The notes below the pieces were generated by a model. That model did no database searches, was not told where the DNA came from, and saw only the letters and a program-made list of their open reading frames with translations. Shown here in pieces: positions 42,803-60,363 of a DNA stretch of 64,000 nucleotides. Every line of letters starts with the position of its first letter. Position 1 is the stretch's first letter. A program made the position numbers and the translations under genes. The DNA is from Amoebidium appalachense (Eukaryota; Ichthyosporea), in NCBI GenBank assembly GCA_963693365.1, contig CAVNZM010000008.1, positions 4,650,001 to 4,714,000 of the forward strand, given 5' to 3'.

Positions 42803-43195
42803 GTCCCCGGGGGAAGGGGGGTTGGGGGGGGGGGGGGGGGGGGGGGGAAGGGGGGCTGTGGTGGTGGTGTCAGGTGGCGGTGGTTGCAATCTGTATGTTA
42901 ATGTGTGGAGGCGGAACCGGGGATAAGGGGGAAGGAAGAAGTGGATTCAGCTGGTCGTTCGGAACCCAAAGTCTAGTGACATAAAGAAACATTATCCATC
43001 TCACTCTTTGCATGTGTGTGGGCGTCGAGGTGGCCGGATAAATATCAGAAACCAACACAGAACCAACATGCCACAGACATATTGCAACACACAGAGAATT
43101 TTACGCATGCACACATTCAAGCTTCTATGCATGTTTCAAGGTGCATAAAAAGGTGCGAAGTGTGTGTGTGTGTGTGTGTGTGTTTTGTGCGCGCG

Positions 43196-43293
<98 letters not shown>

Positions 43294-43563
43294 CGCACGC
43301 GCGCGCGTGTGTTTGTGTGTGTGTGTTGGGGGGAAAGGAGGGGGAGGGGGGAATGGGGGGAAGGAAGGAGGGTTTTTTGGTCCTGTTCACTGTGGCGTGT
43401 GGCCGTGTGTGTGTGTGTGTGGGCATCCGAGGGAGGAGGGGGGGGGGGGGGGGGGGGGAGTCAATGCATTGGTGGTCCATACGTGAGTAAAATATAAGTA
43501 AATAAAGACACAGAAAAAGACAACGCCAAGGGGGGGTGGGGGTTGGGGTGGGGGTGGGGGTGT

Positions 43564-43616
<53 letters not shown>

Positions 43617-45647
43617 CTGGGCGGGGGGCGGGGGGGGGGGGGGGGGGGGGGGGGGAGGTCATTTACAGCCTGCAGGGAGTCAGTGCGGTGAGCCGATGAG
43701 ACACATATCACGATGCTGGCCCCCTGGATTGGTACCACACCAACACGGTGCACCATGCCGATGTAGATTAGCTGGAAATCGTGCGATTAGTATGCGATTT
43801 GCAATTTGAATGGTGACATCAAGGTACACTCTATTGCTTGGTAGACACAGGCGTGGAGAGACGTGGATCGCCATTGTGGGCGCCAGAAGAAATACTGTAT
43901 ATAATGAGGAAGAAGATAATGAGGAAGAAATAATGAAGAAATAATGAGGAAGAAATAATGAGGAAGAAAGCCCACCACAACCACACTCTCGAAATCGATC
44001 GGCATTAATGACACAATTACAGAGCGCTAATGTTAGGTTGAATCAAGAGTGAGGGAGAAATTTTTTAGTCCATCCCTCGCTCTTGTTCTTTATTTCTTCT
44101 TCCCGGCCTCCCCCACTTCAAAAGGGTGCGATGTGCCCCTTGAGCGGGGGGAGGGTGGTGGTGGTGGTGGTGGTCCGGGGGGGGGGGGGGGGGGGGGGGG
44201 GGAGGGGGGGGGGGACGGGGGAGGGGAGGGGAGGTGGGAAGGGAGGGGCGAGGGGAGGGGATGTTATCCAACAACCGGCTCGAGTTTTTGGTTCTTTTTT
44301 CTTTTGGAGCAAGAAAATAAGAGGATGAGAGACAAAGAGGGGGCTGGAAGAGCTGGGGCAAGAAAGATGGGAGGTGCATGCCCGGGGTGGAGGGGGGGGA
44401 GGGGGGAGGGGGGGGGGGGTTGTTCACACCTGCCATCGTGCTCTCATTTCTGCGCAGATGGCCAACATTTGTTTCTCAGCCATACCAGGATAGGCCTCAT
44501 ACTCTAGACGAAGCACTCGTTTGCCTGTGTGTAGGTGTGTGTGTGTGTGTAAGTGTGTGTGCGTGCGTGTGTGTGTGTGTGTGTGTGTGAGTTTGAGTGT
44601 GAGTGTGTGTGCATGTGTGTGTGTTCACGCTCGTACACACGTGTACATGGGTGAGCGCACACGCGCACGTGTGTGGGAGAAGTGGGTTGGAAGGGGGGGA
44701 GGAAGGGGGGGGGGGGGGGGGGGGGGGGAGGGGAGGGAGGGTAAAAGGGTTGGAGGAAGGGGCAGTCAGGGAGGTAAGAGAGCACGGAGGGAGGGAGGGG
44801 GGGCAGCCATGGTGGTAGAAGAGCACCGGGGGAGGGGGGAGGGGGGAGGAGGGGGCAGGGGGGGGGGGGGGAAGCGGGGAGGGGGGAGGATGGGAATATA
44901 CCATGGGAACACCTGTACACCATGTGAATGTGTTACTGTGTGCGTGAGGTGTGCAAGGCTTTGTGCGTGTGTCCACGTTTAGAGAGGGAACACGGGGGAA
45001 AGCTCGAGACAGGGGGGGGGGGAGGGGGGGTACAGAATGGTGCACATTCACGATGGACAGCATACTGCAGATTTCAACAAAGAAGAGCACACATGACTAT
45101 GCATCGTAAATGGAGTCTATTCTCCCGAGAGCCCAAGTCCTCCCCAGTACCCAAGTCTCTAACTATTCAACTCGTACACGAAACCCAACTCACACACTGC
45201 TTCCCTAAAAAACATTTGGGTACCCGTATTGCTAAGAGACAAGCAGCGTTACCTATGCTGAGGTGCCCGGGGGGGGGGGGGGGGGGGGTGTTGAATGCGG
45301 AACACGGTACGAAGTACGCATACACGACGAGAAGCATGGTGCAGGACACATGCAAAGGCAAACATTCAAGTATGCAACATCAGCCATGTGCACAGTATGC
45401 GTCATAAGCAGAGCCCATCCTCAGGGAGGACCCAAGTCATCAATTGCGTGTGAGTTTCGACCCCTTAGCCCGCGTATATACGACGCTCCAACTCAGACAG
45501 CAGCATCAACTGAACTTGGGCAGGTCAACCCGTCTTGATCAAAGACGAGCAGGGTTGCTTATGGGGGGTGCACCATGCCAGGATATAGTGTATTGTGTGT
45601 GGGTGGGTGGGTGGGTGGTGGTGGGGGGGGACGGTGGAGGGGGGGGG

Positions 45648-45687
<40 letters not shown>

Positions 45688-45832
45688 TACTACCCGTACC
45701 CTCGAAGTTGTCTCGTGTGGTCCCCACAAAGGAAGAGATTGCACCAGCAGACGGTGACGACACCAAGGAATGAACATGGTCGATGCTGATTGGCTGGTCC
45801 GTGAGCCACACGTGATCTTGCTTGTGCTCCAT
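42320..45832 (-). CDS. MOCS2B: Molybdopterin synthase catalytic (large) subunit, 4 exons, ~152 aa
   Basis: MoaE-family subunit. Two copies pair with two MoaD/MOCS2A subunits to add dithiolene sulfurs to cyclic pyranopterin monophosphate in molybdenum cofactor synthesis. Exons: 45832-45700, 44524-44430, 43771-43667, 42445-42320 (TAA); phases agree. The ATG is in CCAATGG. Family motifs in order: [25 protein letters not shown] without its gap at the exon 1/2 junction (~33-55), [22 protein letters not shown] (~82-103, split here by reading as [10 protein letters not shown] then [12 protein letters not shown]) and [10 protein letters not shown] (~122-131), the lysine-bearing active-site segment, followed by WKEN. 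Length is typical for MoaE. Intron 1 carries near-full-length repeat copy R15 and introns 2-3 carry (GT)n/G-runs on the plus strand. It lies directly downstream of the MoaD gene. Confidence 0.92.
42445..42530 (+). repeat. (GT)n tract abutting the exon 4 acceptor of MoaE
   Basis: On the sense strand this is a (CA)n tract whose last CAG is the exon 4 acceptor. Confidence 0.9.
43161..43327 (+). repeat. (GT)n/(GC)n array
   Basis: Long (GT)n with GCGC blocks in MoaE intron 3, followed by purine/G-rich sequence to about 43655 with several G-runs. Confidence 0.95.
43895..43972 (+). repeat. AATGAGGAAGAAAT minisatellite
   Basis: Five imperfect tandem units of about 11-15 bp built on AATGAGGAAGAAAT, in MoaE intron 2. 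Confidence 0.85.
45025..45160 (-). repeat. Poly-C-tailed intronic repeat, copy R14
   Basis: On the minus strand: GGACTTGGGCTCTCGGGAGAAT, GATGCATAGTCATG, TTGAAATCTGCAGTATGCTGTCC, ending in a C-run. It lies in MoaE intron 1, sense orientation. Confidence 0.6.
45269..45563 (-). repeat. Poly-C-tailed intronic repeat, copy R15 (long form)
   Basis: The reverse complement of 45289-45563 matches armadillo-intron copy R2 (7109-7381) over its whole length with about ten differences. A C-run (G-run 45269-45288 on the plus strand) marks its end. It lies in MoaE intron 1, sense orientation. Confidence 0.85.
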
Positions 45833-46787
<955 letters not shown>

Positions 46788-48112
46788 TTAACCCCCGCTG
46801 ATTGGAGGGATAATGGCCACTTCGTCGGACGGGTGCAGGGTCAGAGACTGGGTCCTGTCTACGTACTCATGGTTGACGGCAAGCGCAACACGGCTGGCGA
46901 TTGGCTGGAGGCTGTAGTTAAAAATTAATCAGACATGGTTATTGGATAGAGGCTGTAGTTAAAAAATAATCAGACATGGTTATTGGATGAATGCTGTTAC
47001 ACTCAGCAAGATTTGAATACTTGTGAGAGGCTTTGGACATGTATTTAAGATTTCATAAAACATGGACATTGGCTTCCTGCTATTCATGGCGTTGTGTCAG
47101 TAAAAAGGGGTCAGCGCTGGAGTGACTGAGATAGAGATAGACACACACACACAGAGAGAGAGAGACACAGAGGGAAGGGGGGGGGGGAGACGGGGAGCGG
47201 GGGGAGGGGGGGGGGGGGAGAGAGGGAGAGAGAGAGAGTGTGTGTGTGTGTGTGCTCGCGCGTGTGTGCATGTGTGGGGGTACAAAGGTATGCAAGTGTG
47301 AAGGTGTATGCACGTTTGCCCCACGTGTGTGTTTGAGTGTCCATGATGGGTAGGTTGGTGCACAGAAGTGCGAAAAATGTGTAACCGTTGTGTGGGTGGG
47401 AAAATGTCGTGTGCCAAAGGGGTTGGTAGGTGTTTGTGTTATGGGGGCCGTGTGCAATCAGTGGGCGGGTGGATAAAGCAATGTGTGTGCTACGTGGGCG
47501 TATAAAAGTGGATTGTGTTTGGTGGGTGCATAAAGGTGCTGTGTGTAGTGTGTAGGTGTATAAAAGTACTTTGTGCAGTGTTTGGATGTTAAAATTAATG
47601 CACGTGTTAGGTGGGTGTACAAAAAGTATCGTGGGTATATAAAAATATTGTGTGTGCAGTGGTTGGGTGTATAAAAGTAATGTGGGTGTTAGGTGGGCGT
47701 ACAAGATTGGTTTGTGTTTAAGGTGGGTGTATAAAAGTAATTTGCGTGTTCGGTGGGTGTATGGGTGTGTGGCTGTGTTGTTGCATGCGTGTGCGTGTGC
47801 GTGTGCCAAATATTCATGTGTGTATGTTTCTCCCACCCAGAGGGTGAGGGTGGGGGTGGGGTGTGTGTGTGTTTGTGTGTGTGTGGGGGGGGGGGGGAGG
47901 GGGGGAGGGGGAGGGGGGACACGTAGTGAAATGAGCTATGCATGTAGAACTTCCAAACCATGATAACACTTGGCTTGCAGAACAACTCTGAGCGAAATAT
48001 TTGCTCTCGTTTCTTTGTCCTTTTCCCCCAAGCCCTCTCGTTGTTCGTTTTTTATAATTTGGGGGGGAGGGTGGAAGGGGGGGGGGGGGTGGGATTCTAA
48101 TTTCTTCTTTTT

Positions 48113-48156
<44 letters not shown>

Positions 48157-49583
48157 AGCCTTCATCGTTATAGTATTAATAAATGTGGTTTGGTTGTAAA
48201 AGGAGGCAAGTATAAGGCCCGAAGTAATGGTGTCCTGATTACAGCTGGAAAAAATAACAAAAAACATGATAGGTTGGTGAAACGGAACAGAGGGATTATA
48301 AGGTTGGTGATGAGGAACGATGTTTACATGCTGTGTAAAAAATAGAACAAAACGTGCAGTGTATGCGCAAGTTGGCTTTCTATTTGTATTTCCTTGTTTA
48401 TTGTAGTTTGCTTTAATTTATTTATTTTTGTTGGGGGGGGGGGGGGGGGGTGGAGGGGGGAGGGGGGGAGGGGGGAGGGGGAGGTTGAGGGGAAGGGGCA
48501 AGACCTACCCGGGGTATAAGGAGACTATGGCATCCAAAAGGGCCTGGCCGGTGCTCTCTTTCTGGACAGTGACCAAGGCCTCCCTGCAGCCACACAGCTC
48601 ACGGCTCTTTGCAAAAAAAAGAACACGGACCTATACATAGCACATGGGTGTCAGCCGGGGTACACTTGCATCTACAGTATCAGTGTGTGTCTCATCAGTC
48701 CTCCCCCTTCCCCCCTCCCCCCCCCCCCCCCCCCCTCTCCCCCCCCCCCCCCCCCCCCCCCCTCCCCCCTCCCCCCTTCAACCCCCTCTCCCCATGCCTC
48801 TCACTCTGAAAAAATCGACCAAAAGCCAAAAGGTAAGGGTTTGGGGTGGGGTGTGTGCATGGTTTGATTTGTTGCTATGGGCAGGGTGAACTGCAGAAGC
48901 GGTGTTGACCGAGCCCGGGGGGAGAGGAGGTGCGTGTGTGTGTGTTTGTGTGTGTGGGGGGAGAGGGGGGGGGGGAGGGGGGGGGGGAGGGAGCGGGGGG
49001 GGTTTGGGGTTTGAATGCGTCATAGAGTACGAAGTACACATGAACAACGGATAACATGATGCAGAGTGCAAACCATACATAAGAGTATGCATAATAAGCA
49101 GAGTCCATCCTCAGGGGGGGGGCCTCGTCATCCAATCGGCAAAATGTCCGGTGCCCAGTTCCAAAGGCACTTGCTACGTGTCTGATATGTGCGGCTTTAA
49201 CACTTTCCTCTTTTACATGATGTTTGCTCGGCCTTTTCTATATTTATATCCAACCTTTTCTAAATTGTTGTCCAGAAGTGTGGGTGAACGTGTGATAAGT
49301 GCAACCGTTTTTTCTGTGCGGGCAGTGAATGGGCGGGCAACAAGGAGGGGGCGGGGGTGGGGTTGGGGGTTGGGAGAGGGGGCGAGGGGAGGGAGCGCGA
49401 GGGGGGGCAAGGCAGACAGCCAAAGAGAGAGGGCGGGGAGGTGGTGTGAAAGAGAGATTAGGGAGAAAGAAAGAAAGCGAGGGGGGGGGGGGAGGGGGGG
49501 GGGGGAGGTGAAGGAGGAAAACGAGAGGGGGAGGCGGGAGGGGGGAAAGATAGAGGGTGAGGAACGGGAGAAAGAGAAAAAAA

Positions 49584-49614
<31 letters not shown>

Positions 49615-49641
49615 TACCTCCACAGTGGAGGCTGTGCTCAT
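46788..49641 (-). CDS. MOCS2A: Molybdopterin synthase sulfur-carrier (small) subunit, 3 exons, ~89 aa
   Basis: MoaD-family ubiquitin-fold protein whose C-terminal Gly-Gly is thiocarboxylated and donates sulfur within molybdopterin synthase. Exons: 49641-49618 (MSTASTVE), 48630-48509, 46911-46788 (TAA); phases agree. The first strand is VRVLFFAKSREL (~9-20), then a predicted helix STGQALLDAIVSLYPG (~34-49), then RVALAVNHEYV (~55-65), and the terminus DEVAIIPPISGG matches the MoaD end. The length is normal. The partner subunit gene follows on the same strand. Intron 2 contains G-runs, a TG-rich segment (47240-47880) and no coding sequence; repeat copy R16 is in intron 1. Confidence 0.92.
49000..49140 (-). 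repeat. Poly-C-tailed intronic repeat, copy R16
   Basis: On the minus strand: TGAGGATGGACTCTGCTTAT, TATGCATACTCTTATG, GTTATCCGTTGTTCATGTG, TACTTCGTACTCTATG and CGCATTCAAACCCC. It is very like R5 and lies in MoaD intron 1, sense orientation. Confidence 0.8.
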
Positions 49642-49975
49642 GTTGCCCCTTTGTATATTGTCAGACACAAGAACCTGCAAGTGGGTAATGCCAAGCTGTT
49701 ATGCAGAAAGGGAGGATGGGGCAAGGAGGGCGACAAGTTAGACTACCACGGAGGACGTGGGGCGAAGACACACTACAGAAACGCAGTAGACCTGTAAAGA
49801 AAGGGGTACACAAAGAGTAGAGCGGAGAGGGAAGGGAAAGAAGAACGTTTGTATGTGTGTGTGTGTGTTTGTACGCGCGCGCGCGCGCGTATGTGTGTGT
49901 GCACGTGCGTGTGTGCGTGTGTGCGTGCGCGTGCGTGTGTGTGTGTGTGTCATGACAGTCAGGTTTGAAGCGAGC

Positions 49976-50002
49976 ATTTTGGCGGGAATTTTTGGCGCGA
50001 AC
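49976..50002 (+). promoter_or_regulatory. Tandem E2F-like sites
   Basis: TTTTGGCGGGAA (49977-49988) and TTTTTGGCGCGAA (about 49989-50001) both fit the E2F/DP consensus TTTSSCGC. They lie 15-40 bp before the ATG at 50016 and about 340 bp from the MoaD start on the other strand. The 335 bp between MoaD and this point are (GT)n/purine-rich with no other feature. Confidence 0.5.
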
Positions 50003-50015
50003 CCACTGCGCATGC

Positions 50016-51884
<1,869 letters not shown>

Positions 51885-52096
51885 GTTCGCGTGCGTGTGT
51901 GTGTGTGGGCGCATGCGCGCGCGCACACACACACACACACAGACACACACACACACACACACAACTAAACACATGCTCATATACATAAACCCGCACACCT
52001 AAATACATTCGCATACATCACATGTGCTTGCGTACACCCACACACACACCCACACACACACACACACACCCACACACCCACACCCACACCCATACA

Positions 52097-52128
<32 letters not shown>

Positions 52129-52616
52129 GGCTTTATGTTTGGAGGTGCTGCTGAGGCTAGTGGTATTGCCAAGGTATTCCCCCTCCCCCTCCCCCTCCCC
52201 TTCCCGAGAAAGTATTATAAATACTAATAGATTGAAACAAGGATAAAAAAGAATGATAATGATGTGAAGAAACTTGACGGTGTGTGTGTATCATAAGTTC
52301 TATTATGGAAGGGCATCCGTCTCGAAATTTTATGGTCTTCCAACCCCCCCCCCTCCCCCCGGGCCCCCCCCTCCCTCCCTCCCCCCCCCCCCCAAAAAAA
52401 AAAATCTGAAAGAGAGAAAGACAGAGTGAGTGAGAGAGGGAGAGAAAGTGGGAGATATATGCATCACCCACCCCTTTTCACCCTCCTCCCCCCACAGAAC
52501 GGAGCCAAGATGGTGACTGCTGTGTCGTGTGCCAGAGTGTCCAAACTGACAATGCTGGTCGGCGGCAGCTTCGGCGCAGGAAACTACGGCATGTGCGGCC
52601 GTGCCTACAGGTACGT

Positions 52617-52619
52617 GTG

Positions 52620-52675
<56 letters not shown>

Positions 52676-52700
52676 TGTGTGCGTGCGTGTGTGTGTGTGT
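52617..52700 (+). repeat. (GTGC)n array at a donor site
   Basis: About 60 bp of (TGCG)n immediately after the exon 16-copy donor; the parental intron has GC/GT sequence at the same place. Confidence 0.9.
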
Positions 52701-53059
52701 TCTGGGGTGTGGTTTTAAGTGTTGCGTGTTTCCATGGTATCCTTTTTTGGGGGGGGGGGGAAAGGGGGGGGGGGGGGGGGGGGGGGGGGGGAGGAGGAGG
52801 AGGGGGAACTTTTGGGTGGGAACAGGGAACGCGGGTATAGGAGTAAGTTAGACTGGAACTTGCAAGTGTGTGTTAGTGGTGGTGGTGGTGCCCCGGGGGG
52901 GGGGGGGGGGGGGGGGAGAAGGGGGGCAGGGAATGTGGGTTTTGCCTTTCCTCCTAGTTTTATGGTGCTGAGTCGTACATGGCCAAATGGCTTGCGATCA
53001 GTGTGTAACCTCCTTCCTTCCCTCACAAACATGCGCGCCCGCACACACGCGCGCGCGCC

Positions 53060-53103
<44 letters not shown>

Positions 53104-53384
53104 CACGAGAGGGAGAGAGAGAAATGCATGCACAAGCAGACGTTTGCACGTTTGTGTTAAATCACACAAAGGTCGGGTATGCATACACAATACACGTACA
53201 TGCACCTACACGGATACACACGTACAACACGCCAAACACGTACGTACACACACGTAGACACACTTATACACACACATACAAGTACAGCCCACGGTTCCTG
53301 TGGATGTGGCCCAACGCACGCATCTAGCCGGGCTGCTTTCAACGGTCAAGAGAGACAAGATGGAGAGGGAGGGCAAGAAGGTAC

Positions 53385-53990
<606 letters not shown>

Positions 53991-54885
53991 TGTGTGTGCG
54001 CGCGCGTGCGTGCGTGCGTGCATATATTCGGTATGTTTCTGTGTGAATGTGTCCATATGCGCATGAGCCGTTTCGATTTGTATTTAGTAGGCCAATAACA
54101 GGACTTCCCTTCCCTCCCAGTGTTTCAATAGCATAATGATCATGTCCTCCGTGCCCCGAGGGAGTAACTGGAAGGGGGGGGGGGGGGGACAATATTTCCA
54201 CAACCACACTTTCTCTGTCTGTCTGTTTTCTAACGCGCCACACGGGCACACAGAATAAACGGGATTTAGTCAGGTCTTAGGGGTCATATCTGCAAACTAA
54301 CAACTCCTTGTGGCCACAGTGGTCTGCGGAGGAGGAGGAGGCGTTCAAGAAGCCAACCATCGAACTGTACGAGAAGGAGGGCCACCTGTACTTCTCCTCC
54401 GCTAGGTGGGGGCAGCCACACATACACGTATATCATCAGTCATGCACAGGCATACACACACACACAGATCACACAGAATCACACAGGCGCATGCACATGC
54501 GCAAACCTGCCCTCCCCTCCCCTGGGGTCTTTTGTCTCCCATTCGCACACTTATCACCCCAACAAACTCCGCACTCGTCGATCATTTTTCTCCTCTCCTG
54601 GCATTACCTCCCACCCACCTTGCACCCCAAAAAGAAAAAGAAAAAATTTATGAAGAAAATCAAAACAAGACATTTATCGAGAAGAATAAGTAAAACCCTG
54701 CTATTCCAAACACATTGTGATCCTCAACTTTCCGATCGCTAATCTAATCTGATCGGTTTTGCAGGCTGTGGGATGACGGCATCATCGACCCTGCTGACTC
54801 CTGCATGGTTCTTGGCCTCGGCCTGAGTGCTGCCCTCAATGCCCCAATCCAGGAGACCAAACATGCTGTTTTCCGTTGTAAATAA

Positions 54886-55210
54886 GTATATTCAAATTGT
54901 TAGTGGATATTGGGGATTGTTTATACGAGAAACGGCGGTCTAAACTGTATGTGGATGTGAATATTTGGTGTACTGGATACACGTGCCGTGCATTTACGTG
55001 GTGCTGTCGAGGTTGCTTGGTTATCCAGGGGCATGTGTGGTAATCGACCTCTCTATTCTTGTGAGTACAGATGCTGTCCGCCATTAAGACCCACCCAAAA
55101 AAACTTGGTCGCGGTGCATATTCTTAAAGTGTTTGCATGGCCGCTATCATATTCTTGAATGGGAAGTATAGACTGAATTATTGAACCATGTCAAATCATC
55201 AGAGACTTAC
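54886..55210. other. 3' flank of the duplicated block
   Basis: Sequence to about 55060 retains homology to the inverse of 14560-14775 (shared GGTGTACTGGAT...ACGTG). The rest is unique, with no exon recognised. Confidence 0.5.
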
Positions 55211-55746
55211 CTTTCTCCGTAGAAAGTCCCTCATATTATTGATTTGCACAGAGATCTCCCCCTGTTTTCTTGTGGTGACGGTAAAATAACACTCGATGCA
55301 AACTGGCTGCTGCGCTCTATGAACCACCACTGCAGCTTGCTTGATTTGGCGAGGGCACTTGAGCGCCGGGGGTGAATCCTGTGTCGTAAAAAACTACATC
55401 AGTATCATCAAGTTGGTGTGGCAGCAAGAAGTGTGTGGCATGGTATTTGTATTAACCTATAAATGCAGCTTCACTACAAATGGATATCGATTCTCTCGTT
55501 GATATTTTTCATTCAGATAGCTTCTGGCAACTGGCAACTTACGTAAACATAGATGTTATCTTCAGATATGAAACATGGCGACTGAGCTCAAACAGACAAC
55601 TTCATAAAGAATGGGGGTCCGTTAGGAACTCAGATTACGAGCATAGTCACCATGATCATCATGGTCTATGGGAAGAGTGCCATAGTGAAAGGGGGTATTT
55701 TTATCATCAAGTTTTGAACGTTCAAGTAAAGGCATTTCGTGGGGGA

Positions 55747-55777
<31 letters not shown>

Positions 55778-58136
55778 TGAGGGGAGGGGGGACACTCGGA
55801 AGGGCCCAGAGGGAAGGGGAAGGGGGGGGGGGGGGGGGGGATGAGTAATCCAACATCGCCGTTGAGAAGGGAGGGGGGAGGGGAAAGGGGGGAGGGAGGG
55901 GGGGAATCTCGGAAGGGCTCCGGGGGAAGGGGAAGGGGTGGAGGGGCCCGGGGGGAGGGGAAATGAGTAATCTAACATTGCTGTTAAGAAAATCCAACAG
56001 GTCATGGCTGTGACATGTACAAGTGGATACTTACCAGCTCAATAGCAGCAACCTGGACCACTGCCTTGGCAGCAGCTATATGGCTGATATCGTTTTTGTT
56101 GACTCGAAGCTGCTTTCTTAAGATCTGCCAAGTTGCGTCGTCAACCGTGAATAGAGACAGGATCAACCTATCAACCGCAAAATGAAGAGTGCCATAGCGG
56201 ATGTGGTTGCCTACGCAGTCATCGGAGAGCTCAAACGTGAGCTGCAACCGTTTCCCGGTGTTAGTTCCTATGAAAGCACTGTTAGGTAAACCTTTCAATC
56301 AAGTACCATATCAAGTTTTAAATGACCTGCTGTGAACGCGAATAAACATTCGATTATATCTGAACACCACGCGGCCTCTTCCTACGCACTACAACTGAGA
56401 ACGATAATTGCCTAGCTTAAGCACCCGCCCCTCCCCCCCCCCCCCTGCCCCTCCCTCCCTCCCTCCCCCCCCCCCCCCCTCCCCCCCCCAATTCAAATTA
56501 ACCAACGTTTTACTGCCAGAGTTTTGAGTTCTATTCCAAGTACTTGCACAACAGTAGTCGTTTCAGGAGTTATTTTGTTCCCACTGAGTTTTTTATTCTA
56601 TTCATGGGGAGACGACCGTAAGTTATCAATGACCATGGGGGTAGTTTGCGATGAGAATTAATCGAGTCCTCAGATATTGCTTAGCTTGAAAGCAGCACCT
56701 TTACTGTCATAGTGAGCCACGTATGACGAATTAGCCGGTACAGGCAGCATGAGACTCTTAGCAGTGTCGAAGGACCACCACAACACCCGCTCTCGCAGCA
56801 TAGGAAGCAAGTGCTTGATCGCTGAAGCATATTTGGAGCTGGTTGAATCCCATACATAAATGTCCTGTGGAGGGTAGGCTTTTGGTCAGCTCTATAGCCT
56901 CAAGTGTTTTGAGAAATAGTTTGGATACTCTCAGTACATATTAGTATACATAACCAGAGCTACTATAAATCTGGACCCACATTACTTCATAACTCCCCCC
57001 CGGGGCCCCCCCCTCCCCTCCCCCCCCCCCCCCCCCCCCCCCCCCGGCGCCTGCTAGTGTCCGAGAATTTCTTCAAGCTCCCACGTATTTGAAGCTCAGA
57101 GTGAATTCTGGCATAATTATATGCCCCTAATAATGACTGCTGTCAATTACCTTGTCTGCATTAGCATGCTCCGGCAAACGTAGTGTGGATGAAACGGCGG
57201 ACCTTGCTTGAGAGTTCTGAGCTGAGGGTGGTGCTGTTAATCCACAGTCACTGAATCAGATCATGATACATGGTGAAGGTTCTACAATTCATGACTAACA
57301 GTATTAATGTCATCACGAGGCCATCCCGGATACCAGAACTTACATCATGTGATTATTGCAGTAACAAAATATTGAATATTAAAAGCATTACACAGTACCG
57401 GCAAATCATCCTCAAAATGTGCAACCTTGGATTTCAGTAGTAATTTTTGATTTGAGTGTCACCCCACGTGATTTCCTGGTACTAAAAAAAAACATGCTGC
57501 CATGCATTAATATAAGCAACATCCAGGCTAGTTTGGTCCACATACTGCCTGTACTTGAAATAACTTACACGATGCTCAGGAGAGATTACTTGCACCGTCA
57601 TGATGTATTAGTAAGTTGTTGCAGCTGCCATCTAGAGCGAGTGACACGGAAGCAGATGTAATATGGAATCATGGGAACTTATATCAATGTAGCCTACGGT
57701 ACATTGCCGGGGTATTAGCTTAGGTGCCCGGTACTATAACTTGTCTGTTCAGTGGTTGATCTTGTTGCAGCCTTGCTGCCAGTTTTGCCGATGCCTGCAA
57801 GGTCACAGCAATTAGCACTTACTCAGTTGTACACCACATAATATGCCAATTAATGCTGCATGAGCTTAAACTGGGCAACACACGAACAGCAAACAAAACG
57901 AACTCAATAGGTAAGCAGAGGTGGTGGCTGGCAGAGCCTTGGGCTCCCCAATCCCAACATTCAGATCAGTGCTAGCGCTTGCAAAATGCTTCATCGTAGT
58001 CGAAACAAGGTTTGTGTACTTACCCATGCAGCAAGCATTGGAGTCCACTCAGATACAAATCAATGGTGACAGCAGTGTAGTTAGGCCCCGTGGAAAAAGC
58101 TTTCATGACCATGCCCTCCGTGCCATGCTCAAACAC
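55211..58136 (-). CDS. Unrecognised multi-exon gene (partial model)
   Basis: Strongest exons, 5' to 3': 58136-58024 (VFEHGTEGMVMKAF..., donor GTAAGT), a possible 57971-~57880 (TDLNVGIGEPKALPATT), 57233-57151 (ends PEHANADK, donor GTAATT), 56864-~56705 (DIYVWDSTSSKYASAIKHLL), 56267-56035 (RLQLTFELSDDCVG..., donor GTAAGT) and 55378-55211 (DSPPALKCPRQIKQAAVVVH..., donor GTAAGT). Phases agree from 57151 downward and across 58024/57971; the link between is unresolved. Start and stop are not found. The mixed hydrophobic/charged composition and three consensus donors argue for real coding sequence. I do not recognise the family. The 3' end would run into the duplicated MCCC2 block. Confidence 0.5.

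Positions 58137-60363
<2,227 letters not shown>

Noticed and set aside
55480-55741. Open frame on the plus strand starting MDIDSLVDIFHSD
   Set aside because: It lies opposite an intron of the minus-strand gene, runs into a G-run and shows no coding-like conservation or family motif.
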